Positions 57,105-64,000 of a stretch of DNA of 64,000 bases are shown in pieces (within the stretch, counting starts at the first letter, position 1; each line of letters begins with the position of its first letter). A model generated the notes under the pieces. That model was not told the origin of the DNA and did not search any database. It saw only the letters and a list, made by a program, of their open reading frames with translations. The stretch covers positions 124,001 through 188,000 of the forward strand of contig NZ_CP058561.1 in the NCBI RefSeq assembly GCF_018141425.1, written 5' to 3'. Source of the DNA: Vallitalea guaymasensis. Lineage in GTDB: Bacteria > Bacillota > Clostridia > Lachnospirales > Vallitaleaceae. A program made the position numbers and the translations under genes.

Positions 57105-59532
57105 CTTTCATATCCTTTTTCTTTTTAATCACTCTTAATATGATTATAAGAACAATAAGTAAAACACTGATTACACCAACTATCATTATGATATTCATAT
57201 TACTTTTAGGGGCATTGATTTCATTTTCTATATTTATTGGTTTTCCGTTCTCATCTACAAATTCGCCTTCTTCAGGCATTAAATCTGCTGTAGCCATAGT
57301 ATGTATTTCTTTCTTCACTTCTTCTGTTTTTCCATCTGGTTTTGTATATGAAAATATAAGATTACCTTTTACTTCTCCCTCCTGGGTAGGCCATAATTCA
57401 ATATCGTGATAAGTTGTTTTACCTGATTGAAGATTTCCTAAGTATCCTTTACTGTTTTTTGAACCAAAGCCTTCAATGGCAACAGTAAAATTATCAAGGG
57501 TTGTTTTTCCAGTATTACTTATCTCCAAAGATACAGTATGTGGTTGATTCACTGACATAGCTTCTGGCATATTGATGTCACTTGTTATGAAACTTGAAGA
57601 TTGAATGACAGGTACACTGACTAGTTCAGTAGCCTTGTATTGATTAGCTTTATCATCCTCATATTCAAGATTAACCTTTATCGTATGAGTTTTTGCTGCT
57701 GCGTATGGTATAGTATATAGGGTCAATTGTTTGTTGACTGATTGCTTAGGTGATATCTCATCGATGAAAAAGGTATTACTGCTGTTAACTGGTGTAAACA
57801 CACTACCTGATTTGTCATTACTATTATTGCTGCTATTGTTACTTGTATTTTCTTCTGCTGTTAAATATACCTTTACATTCTGCACTTTCTTGTTCTTGTG
57901 TGTGTTATTAAAAGAAATATTCAGCTTGAAATTTTCTCCTGCCTTTACAATAGTAGGTTCTGTTGCATAGCTGTCTATGATAATATTTGGTTTACTATTA
58001 GTAGCCTTGTCATTTTCCTTGACATAGACACCTACATATTGATTAATAGTAGTTAAAGCTTCTTCATTACTTCCTTTTACTTCAATATTTATCAAATGGT
58101 TCTTAGTCTTTGCCTCTGCAGTAGGTTGAAATTCAAACTCAAGTTTTTTGGTTGTTCCTGTTTTCAGCAACTTAAGTACTTGCACACTTTGAGAAACAGG
58201 TACAATACCTTCCTCCGGCTTTACTGTCACAGTAAGGTCTTTTGTATCAATATCACTGGTGTTAACTAAATCAAAGGATACTTTAAATTTATTAGTTCCA
58301 GTTATAGTTCCTGAAGGTGCTTTGATATTCTCTATTGCAATATTGGACTTCTTCTGTTCTACTTTGAGATAAATCTCTTTTTCTACTATTTGTTCATTAT
58401 TAAGATTATCTTGGTATTTTAATTTTACTTTGATTGGGTAACTTCCTTTAGTCATTTTATCTGCTGCATATAGATTAAATGTCACCTTTTTACCTGGGCT
58501 ATCTGGTGGTAGTATGCTTATCTTATTACTATTAACACCATTTGCAATAGTAAATCCTTCTCCTGATAAACCTTGTAAAGAAACCTCTATATCTTTTACA
58601 CTTGATAATCCCGCATTATTATTTACTAGAAAACTTAGCTGAGCTTCTGAACCAGAATATATAATCTTAGGTAGAGTTTCAATTTTATCAATTTCTAGAT
58701 TAACGTCTGGAAAACCTTTTTTAACCTTAATATATATGTCCTGTGTCTTTTCCTTAAGGTCACCATATAAGTTATAATATGTATACTTCAATTGCCCTGT
58801 ATAAGTCTTAGCTTTTGAATCATTCAATATAGTCAAGGAATAATCCAGATTTGTTTTTTCTTTAGCCTTTAATTGTTTAATTTTATGTACCATACTCATT
58901 TTATTGGTCTCATATAAAAAACCATCTTCCTTGGACGGTATAAATTCTACAGTAATATCCTTAGCTGTATGACTGCTGATATTCTGTAATTCCAAGGATA
59001 GATTCAAAACAGAACCTGCTCTAGCAGTTGGTATATCTTGATTAGTAACTTGTAACTCAGGATTATATTTTTTAGTATTAGTTGTGGTATTTTCATTAGA
59101 ATTGTTGCTGGCTTTCACCATATCGATAGTAATCTTGTTGACAGCTTTTTTTGAATCTCCGCCATCTACATAATTGAATATCAGTTCAATGACATTATCG
59201 GTGCCAGAACATTTTAATGGAAGTGTTATTGTTTCTTTACCACCAGCATTCAGATTAGCTGGATTGATAGATATAACTGAACCTTTATCTTTTAATATGA
59301 AGCTTCCTGGATTAATAGCTAAAGTAGGAGTTCCAGTTATAGTTCCTGAGCCTATCTTTTTCAAATTAACTGTTAAAGTGAATTCTGTTCCTTCATAGAT
59401 GGTGCTTTTACTCACAGAATAAAAGTCCACTATAATATCATTTGTTTCTGTTGTTGCAGCCACTTTTATACCTGCTACATTGAAAACCATAATAAGAGCA
59501 CATAGATAAATTAGTAATTTTGTTTTTTTCAT
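57094..59532 (-). CDS. exported Ig-like (CARDB/COG1361-type) membrane-anchored protein
   Basis: An 812-aa protein with a signal peptide (cleavage near GIKVAATTE), five to six ~120-residue beta-sandwich repeats recognisable by alternating strands and blocks such as VNLKKIGSGTITGTPTLAI, LEISNTGKTTLDNFTVAIEG, a low-complexity Asn/Ser run near residue 580, and a C-terminal helix (NIIMIVGVISVLLIVLIIIL) with a Lys/Asp tail. It stays attached to the membrane facing outwards. It sits between the ATPase and permease genes, so it is probably the extracellular adaptor of this ABC system. Confidence 0.8.
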   Translation of the reverse strand: MKKTKLLIYLCALIMVFNVAGIKVAATTETNDIIVDFYSVSKSTIYEGTEFTLTVNLKKIGSGTITGTPTLAINPGSFILKDKGSVISINPANLNAGGKETITLPLKCSGTDNVIELIFNYVDGGDSKKAVNKITIDMVKASNNSNENTTTNTKKYNPELQVTNQDIPTARAGSVLNLSLELQNISSHTAKDITVEFIPSKEDGFLYETNKMSMVHKIKQLKAKEKTNLDYSLTILNDSKAKTYTGQLKYTYYNLYGDLKEKTQDIYIKVKKGFPDVNLEIDKIETLPKIIYSGSEAQLSFLVNNNAGLSSVKDIEVSLQGLSGEGFTIANGVNSNKISILPPDSPGKKVTFNLYAADKMTKGSYPIKVKLKYQDNLNNEQIVEKEIYLKVEQKKSNIAIENIKAPSGTITGTNKFKVSFDLVNTSDIDTKDLTVTVKPEEGIVPVSQSVQVLKLLKTGTTKKLEFEFQPTAEAKTKNHLINIEVKGSNEEALTTINQYVGVYVKENDKATNSKPNIIIDSYATEPTIVKAGENFKLNISFNNTHKNKKVQNVKVYLTAEENTSNNSSNNSNDKSGSVFTPVNSSNTFFIDEISPKQSVNKQLTLYTIPYAAAKTHTIKVNLEYEDDKANQYKATELVSVPVIQSSSFITSDINMPEAMSVNQPHTVSLEISNTGKTTLDNFTVAIEGFGSKNSKGYLGNLQSGKTTYHDIELWPTQEGEVKGNLIFSYTKPDGKTEEVKKEIHTMATADLMPEEGEFVDENGKPINIENEINAPKSNMNIIMIVGVISVLLIVLIIILRVIKKKKDMKDDE

Positions 59533-59534
59533 AA

Positions 59535-60263
59535 TTAAGCCTCCTGTTTATAATTAATTCCTTTTAAAATATCATCTTTTGTTTCATCAATTCTTTCAAT
59601 AAGACCATCACGTACATGAATTACTCTGTCAGCATAGACTGCCGTTTCTGTATCATGAGTTACCATAATCAATGTCTGATTGTTCTCATTTGCCATATTA
59701 GTAATGAGTTCCATTACTTCCATAGTCGTTTTCGTATCAAGATTACCTGTCGCCTCATCAGCAAATACAATCTCAGGTGTTCCAACAAAAGCTCTTGCTA
59801 TACTTACACGCTGCTGTTGTCCTCCACTCATTTGAGAAGGTTTGTGATGAAGTCTATCCCCTAATCCAACAGCCTGTAACATTTGTTTTGCCTCTTTCTC
59901 CCTTTTTCTTTTGGATATACCACCAAAAATCATAGGCATTGCTACATTTTCGAGAGCTGTAAGATTGGGTAATAAGTTATATGATTGAAAAACGAATCCT
60001 ACATGCTTCTGACGAAACTTGGTAACCTGTTTTTCATTCATTTTTTCAATTGACTGCCCTTTTATGATTATTTGTCCTTTTGTAGGTTTTTCAAGTCCTG
60101 CTATCATATTAAGTAGCGTAGATTTACCAGAACCAGAGGTTCCAAGGATACAACAACACTCACCTTTTTTAATATTAAGACTTATACCTTTTAAAGCTTC
60201 AACCCGTTCATTTCCCATTTTATATATTTTTTTTAATTCTTTTATCTCAATAATATCGCTCAT
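59535..60263 (-). CDS. ABC transporter ATPase, MacB/LolD type
   Basis: A 242-aa ATPase: Walker A GTSGSGKST, signature MSGGQQQRVSIARA, Walker B VFADEATGNLDT and switch His in VTHDTET. The subfamily drives FtsX-like permeases. AAGGAAT precedes the ATG at 60263. A 17-codon frame with its own strong ribosome site overlaps the start (see 60247-60300), and an imperfect palindrome lies immediately upstream. First gene of the three-gene operon. Confidence 0.93.
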   Translation of the reverse strand: MSDIIEIKELKKIYKMGNERVEALKGISLNIKKGECCCILGTSGSGKSTLLNMIAGLEKPTKGQIIIKGQSIEKMNEKQVTKFRQKHVGFVFQSYNLLPNLTALENVAMPMIFGGISKRKREKEAKQMLQAVGLGDRLHHKPSQMSGGQQQRVSIARAFVGTPEIVFADEATGNLDTKTTMEVMELITNMANENNQTLIMVTHDTETAVYADRVIHVRDGLIERIDETKDDILKGINYKQEA

Positions 60264-60300
60264 ATATTCCTTGTATACTAAATATATCAGATTGATACAT
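60247..60300 (-). CDS. possible 17-aa leader peptide overlapping the ABC ATPase start
   Basis: Minus strand: AAAGGAG, then ATG at 60300 and MYQSDIFSIQGIYERYY, stopping at 60247 after the ATPase start codon. The ribosome site is stronger than that of the ATPase. It could couple translation or be chance. The imperfect palindrome 60273-60308 (GTATACT and AGTATAC arms with inner TATCA/TGATA) overlaps its start. Confidence 0.3.
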   Translation of the reverse strand: MYQSDIFSIQGIYERYY

Positions 60301-60356
60301 CAGTATACTCTCCTTTCTTATTTCTGCTTTATATTATTTTCCTATATAATATTTAG

Positions 60357-60535
60357 ATAAACGTTGTGGAGTATTCCATGTTTTACCTACGGCTCGACCG
60401 TTGAATGGAGGGTATACCCACAACTATTATTCAAAGGATAAATTAGCTGGTTAACGCTTGACGTTTCATTTACAAGGTCATCCGAATTTTAGTTTGTGGT
60501 CGCACAATGTTTAAATATATCTAGGAGGTCTTAAC
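60357..60535 (+). ncRNA. predicted bridge RNA of the IS110 element
   Basis: TATAAT at 60345-60350 would start an RNA near 60357. It folds into a first stem-loop (GTTGTGG 60363-60369 with CCACAAC 60418-60424, mid-stem TCCAT/ATGGA, apex ACGG/CCGT) with internal loops on both sides (AGTAT, GGGTATAC), a second stem-loop (GGAT 60436 with ATCC 60480; AACG/CGTT apex) with two large facing loops, and a third small hairpin (TGTG-GTCG-CACA). The two-looped layout and ~178-nt length fit the bridge RNAs described for IS621-like IS110 elements. The guide pairing itself is not proven. Confidence 0.6.
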
Positions 60536-61708
60536 ATGCTTTTTATTGGCATTGATGTCGCTTCAAAAAAACATGATGTAATTATTATTTCAGAGTACGG
60601 TGAAATCCTTTCAGAGTCTTTTACTATCGAAAACTCTTCTGCTGGATTTAAAAAACTCCATACGGAAATTTCTTCCCATACGGAGCTTTTTGATAACGTC
60701 CATATAGGGCTTGAAGAAACTGGTATTTACTCCAGTAACATCCGTGACTTCTTGCACTCTGCCGGTTTCAACGTGTATATGATTAACCCCGTTCTAACCC
60801 ACCACAGTAGAATGGCATATTCACTAAGAAACACAAAAACTGATAAACTTGACTGCCTTGCAATCTGTAGATATATCATGCATAATTTCACGCATCTCAA
60901 ACCCTATATATCTACACTATACACGACTTCTGAACTTAAGTCATTATCTAGATTACGTCTAGATAAACTTCATACCCTTGCAAAGGCCAAAATGGAGTTC
61001 ACTCGATTGCTCCAGATTACTTTCCCTGAGTTTATCAAACACTTCAAACAGCATTCTCAGTGGGCTATGAATCTTTTCTCTTCTTATCCAGCTCCTGCTA
61101 AGATTGCTCGTATGCATCTTGACACACTTGTAAGCATTATCAAAATCAAGGGGGATCGTGTTTCTGCTGCTCAATTAATCAAAAATCTTGCTAAAAAAAC
61201 AATTGGTGATACTTCTATTACCAACTCACTTCTTATAGAGTCTATCATCGATGACATCAATCACTACAACAAACAGATTGCTATTATCGATAAACATCTT
61301 GATGCTCTGATGGCTGATTTTGATTTTATAACAACAATACCAGGTGTTGGTAACGTTATTGGTGCTTCTATCATTGGTGAAATCGGTGATATCTCACGCT
61401 TTAATTCACCTTCTCAACTATTAGCATTTGCCGGTCTTGATCCCTCCATCTATGAATCAGGAGAGTTCAAAGGTAAACGGTGTCGCATATCTAAACGTGG
61501 CTCTAAATACCTCAGAACTTCCATTTTTACAGCTACACGTGTTGCGTGTGTAGGAAAAGGCAAGAACAATCAATTCCGTCAGAAATATCATAAGAAAAAA
61601 CTTCAAGGCAAGCATCATAATTCTGCACTTTGTAATGTGTCCAAAAACATGATAAATACCATTTTCGCTATGCTTAACAGTAAAGAGGATTTTATATACA
61701 TTACATAA
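60536..61708 (+). CDS. IS110-family transposase (bridge recombinase)
   Basis: A 390-aa recombinase. The N-terminal RuvC-like DEDD domain is intact: FIGIDVASKK (Asp), GLEETGIYS (Glu), TKTDKLDCLA (two Asp). A coiled-coil segment follows (residues ~130-250). The C-terminal Transposase_20 domain has FITTIPGVGNVIGASIIGEI, FAGLDPSIYESG and the ISKRGSKYLR block with the probable catalytic Ser. AGGAGG lies eight bases before the ATG. No frameshift or stop is present, so it may be active. Confidence 0.95.
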   Translation: MLFIGIDVASKKHDVIIISEYGEILSESFTIENSSAGFKKLHTEISSHTELFDNVHIGLEETGIYSSNIRDFLHSAGFNVYMINPVLTHHSRMAYSLRNTKTDKLDCLAICRYIMHNFTHLKPYISTLYTTSELKSLSRLRLDKLHTLAKAKMEFTRLLQITFPEFIKHFKQHSQWAMNLFSSYPAPAKIARMHLDTLVSIIKIKGDRVSAAQLIKNLAKKTIGDTSITNSLLIESIIDDINHYNKQIAIIDKHLDALMADFDFITTIPGVGNVIGASIIGEIGDISRFNSPSQLLAFAGLDPSIYESGEFKGKRCRISKRGSKYLRTSIFTATRVACVGKGKNNQFRQKYHKKKLQGKHHNSALCNVSKNMINTIFAMLNSKEDFIYIT

Positions 61709-61997
61709 CTCACAATATAATTTAGGTATTCTTAGCAGTACCTTTATTTATGATGTTCTTTTTTATCTATTCAATATTTTCTTCTTTTATTTCATTTTTT
61801 ACTTGACTTTTGTATAGCTGGCTCCATTCTCTTATGTTAATGTCTATAGCTAGTATGATAAACTATATTTTTTAATAGGTTATTGTTACCAAATATGTTA
61901 AACCATATAACTTTCCATAAAATGATTTTTTTCTTAACTTTTTCTTAATATAACAAATAAACAAAAGAGACTAGAACTTTTCTGCAACATAAAAAAA

Positions 61998-62014
61998 GCA
62001 GTCCCTATGACTGC
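61998..62014 (-). terminator. terminator of the histidine kinase gene
   Basis: GCAGTC-ATAGG-GACTGC followed by TTTTTTT on the minus strand. Between the transposase and this point (61709-61997) I see only AT-rich DNA, including the right end of the IS. Confidence 0.85.
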
Positions 62015-62029
62015 TCTCAGTAAAAAATA

Positions 62030-63364
62030 CTACAATATAATTTTTATTGTAAATCTGTCTTGTTCAATAACTGCATCAATTTCACCTTTATGCATTGTTA
62101 TAATTTCTTTGCATATGGCTAAACCTATTCCTCCACTCTCCATAGTTCTATCTGAAGTGAAAAATCTATTAAATACATCTGTTTCAGATATATTCATCCC
62201 TTCTTTTATACCATTGGTTAACTGTATATGATATTTATCATCTATCCATATAGCTGTTAATTCAACTTTTTTACCCTTATCTGCATACTTCAAAATATTC
62301 TTGAACAAGTTCTCAATGACTCTATTGAATTTATCAATATCTATAGCAATCTCTTTATCACTTTCTTTAATATTGAAATAGATCTCCATGTTATGTTCTT
62401 CTAATAAGGTTTCCCACTCATATATAGATTGTCTGATATATGTAGCTATGTTAATCTTGGCTAAGTTAAGTTTCATTTGTCCATTTGACAGCATAACATA
62501 TTCAAATAGTTGTTCAATCAAGTTAGATAGGGAAGTTGATTTATTCAAACAGATGTCCAGATATTTCTGTTTTACATATTCATTTTTTTCATAATCGTCT
62601 TTCAATAAAGTCAAATACCCTGTAATAGAAGTTAGTGGAGTTCTTAAATCGTGAGATATATTAGCAATTAATTCATTCTTGGATTGCTCTATGAGTTTTT
62701 CTTTTTCAATTCTCGTCTTGAGAGTACTACTCATTTGATTAATATGTCTTGCTACATATGTAATCTCATCATTTCCTTTTATAGCAACTTGATGGTTCAA
62801 GTCCCCACCCTCCAATATATCTAAACTATTAGCAATATTTATTAAATACTTTTGCTTTCTTCCTATAAAAAAACTCAATGCCACAATAAAAATGATAATA
62901 AACATTAAAGGCATGACTATAGATATAATACCAAAAAAGTCATCTAGTGATTTTACACTTCCACTCAAAGCAAAAACATTTTTATGAGTTTGAACATAAT
63001 CAGTAAGTAAGATAGGCCATCCAATAGCATTAGTATCCTCATCCAATATAACCCATATATCATCTTTATCAAAAACATCTAGGTAAAAATTGTATTTTGG
63101 GTATTTTTCAACTTCCTTTTGCAGCTTATCCAAATCATTTTTCCCTAGATTATTATCAGTTATTAATTCCTCAAGATTGTCAAAAACACCTTTTAATTCA
63201 TTTCTATATTTATCATAGTGACTATTAAAACTATTATCAATATATGTATCCCATAATTCCATGATAATTACTACACTAAAGGTCGCTATAATAACACTGA
63301 TAAGTATAGCTATAATAAATTCTACCTTCAACCGATAACGCCTAGGTATATTTTTATTTTTCAA
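62030..63364 (-). CDS. sensor histidine kinase
   Basis: A 444- to 457-aa membrane kinase. A short cytoplasmic start is followed by TM1 (FIIAILISVIIATFSVVIIM), a ~110-residue outer sensor region, TM2 (IISIVMPLMFIIIFIVALSFF), HAMP, the H-box NISHDLRTPLTSITGYLT, an N-box, and the G2 block GGIGLAICKEI. Start: the frame reaches an ATG at 63403, but the TTG at 63364 (TTGAAAAATAA, overlapping the regulator stop by 11 bases) is more likely, because GGGAG precedes it and the frame before it lies inside the regulator gene. Partner of the next gene. Confidence 0.9.
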   Translation of the reverse strand: MKNKNIPRRYRLKVEFIIAILISVIIATFSVVIIMELWDTYIDNSFNSHYDKYRNELKGVFDNLEELITDNNLGKNDLDKLQKEVEKYPKYNFYLDVFDKDDIWVILDEDTNAIGWPILLTDYVQTHKNVFALSGSVKSLDDFFGIISIVMPLMFIIIFIVALSFFIGRKQKYLINIANSLDILEGGDLNHQVAIKGNDEITYVARHINQMSSTLKTRIEKEKLIEQSKNELIANISHDLRTPLTSITGYLTLLKDDYEKNEYVKQKYLDICLNKSTSLSNLIEQLFEYVMLSNGQMKLNLAKINIATYIRQSIYEWETLLEEHNMEIYFNIKESDKEIAIDIDKFNRVIENLFKNILKYADKGKKVELTAIWIDDKYHIQLTNGIKEGMNISETDVFNRFFTSDRTMESGGIGLAICKEIITMHKGEIDAVIEQDRFTIKIIL

Positions 63365-64000
63365 TTTTGTAACCCACTCCCCATACTGTTTTGATATATT
63401 CATTTTGCTCGGTATTCTTAATTTTATTTCTTAACTTCTTAATATGTACCATAACCGTATTAGCCGAAACATCTATGTAAGCTTCATTCCATACACTTTC
63501 ATATATACGTTCAATGCTAAAAACTTGTCCCTTATGATTTGCAAGAAGCAATAAAATATCAAATTCCGTCTTTGTTAAATGAATCTCTTTATTTTCACGA
63601 ATGACATTATGAGATTCTATATCTATAACTAAATCTTTTACATATATCTTTTTATCGCTTTTATCTTCATAAGCATCTGCACCTAAAATTCTATATCTCC
63701 TCAATACAGCTTTTATTTTTGCAATTAAAATAGGTGGTGTAAAAGGTTTTTTTATGTAATCATCTGCTCCTGCTGATAGACCAAATATCATATCAGAATC
63801 CTGTGTCTTTGCAGTAAGAAAAATAATTGGTACACTACTCTTCTTTCTGATTTCATTACACGCCATTATACCATTCATAATAGGCATCATCACATCCAGT
63901 ATAATAAGTCCAACACTAGAATCAACAGCTTCAACAGCTTCTTTTCCATTCTTGACAGTTACAACCTCGTAACCTTCATTCTCCAAACATACTTTTATTA
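63354..64000 (-). CDS. OmpR-family response regulator (N-terminus outside window)
   Basis: The C-terminal ~215 residues of a two-component regulator. The receiver has the phosphorylated Asp in LIILDVMMP, Thr in FLTAKTQD and Lys in YIKKPF; the winged helix (LTKTEFDILLLLANHKGQV, HIKKLRNKIKNTEQNEYIKTVWGVGYK) binds DNA. The frame is open to the window edge, and the TTG at 63986 is an internal Leu, not a start. Only the first ~15 residues are missing. It overlaps the kinase gene. Confidence 0.93.
   Translation of the reverse strand, partial: IKVCLENEGYEVVTVKNGKEAVEAVDSSVGLIILDVMMPIMNGIMACNEIRKKSSVPIIFLTAKTQDSDMIFGLSAGADDYIKKPFTPPILIAKIKAVLRRYRILGADAYEDKSDKKIYVKDLVIDIESHNVIRENKEIHLTKTEFDILLLLANHKGQVFSIERIYESVWNEAYIDVSANTVMVHIKKLRNKIKNTEQNEYIKTVWGVGYKIEK

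Larger units (their letters stand above)
60310..61743 (+). mobile_element. IS110-family insertion sequence
   Basis: A single-gene element with a transposase and a folded non-coding 5' region. IS110 elements lack clear terminal inverted repeats and insert via a circular form with a short core. Limits are uncertain: the left end should be close to the CT pairs at 60308-60311, the right near CT at 61731 or 61742. The insertion lies next to the palindrome before the ABC operon. It is the only insertion sequence in the window. Confidence 0.7.

Overview
The window is low-GC, AT-rich DNA from an anaerobic, spore-forming member of the Clostridia. The evidence is a gerA-type germination operon, a SleB-like cortex hydrolase, a multimeric NAD-linked [FeFe] hydrogenase, pyruvate phosphate dikinase, a glycine T-box in front of glyS, and the Firmicutes-type block dgt-dnaG-rpoD-trmK-nif3. 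The genus cannot be fixed from sequence alone; a Vallitalea- or Lachnospirales-like organism would fit, which is inference. No rRNA, tRNA, CRISPR array or prophage was seen.

Layout. 1-5.0 kb: a PotB-type ABC permease cut by the window edge, preceded by a strongly folding leader; a divergent NCS2 purine/pyrimidine permease; an HD-GYP phosphodiesterase; a cation diffusion facilitator. 5.0-9.0 kb: an FbpABC-type ABC importer behind a consensus promoter and a near-perfect Fur box, so probably for iron. 9-16.5 kb: clpB, a DnaJ/CbpA-like co-chaperone, a ribbon-helix-helix protein with a repeat-bearing promoter, threonine synthase and a SleB-like hydrolase, with two families of small non-coding palindromic repeats between them. 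17-20.8 kb: a two-domain AP2-like/HNH-like protein, a D-2-hydroxyacid dehydrogenase, and a PadR regulator with an FtsW/RodA-like membrane protein under a promoter buried in a perfect palindrome. 20.9-26.6 kb: the hydrogenase operon (coiled-coil protein, HydC, HydB fused to a GltD-like oxidoreductase, HydA). 27.2-32.3 kb: the gerAA-AB-AC-AB operon with a second GerAB gene and a sigma-G-like promoter. 32.4-39.1 kb: a polysaccharide deacetylase lipoprotein, RNase P RNA, a UBA/DUF4342 protein with an OmpR/HK pair, and a TGS-uridine kinase-like protein. 39-45 kb: nif3, trmK, rpoD, dnaG, dgt. 45-49 kb: feoB, feoA (perfect 7-1-7 Fur box), a DUF445 protein. 49-55.5 kb: ppdK, glyS with its T-box, a zinc-ribbon lipoprotein, recO. 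55.7-60.3 kb: an ABC exporter operon with a large extracytoplasmic Ig-like protein. 60.3-61.7 kb: an IS110-family element whose 5' non-coding region folds like a bridge RNA. 62-64 kb: a histidine kinase and a truncated response regulator.

How the parts connect. The two Fur boxes lie at the same place relative to their promoters and link Fe(II) uptake (FeoAB) with the Fbp-type importer in one regulon. The hydrogenase reoxidises NADH/ferredoxin and, through the GltD-like fusion, may also reach NADPH. The germination operon and cortex hydrolase serve the spore cycle. The least explained items are the IS110 guide-like RNA, the two small repeat families, the structured leader at 872-969, the AP2-like protein and the PadR/FtsW-like pair.
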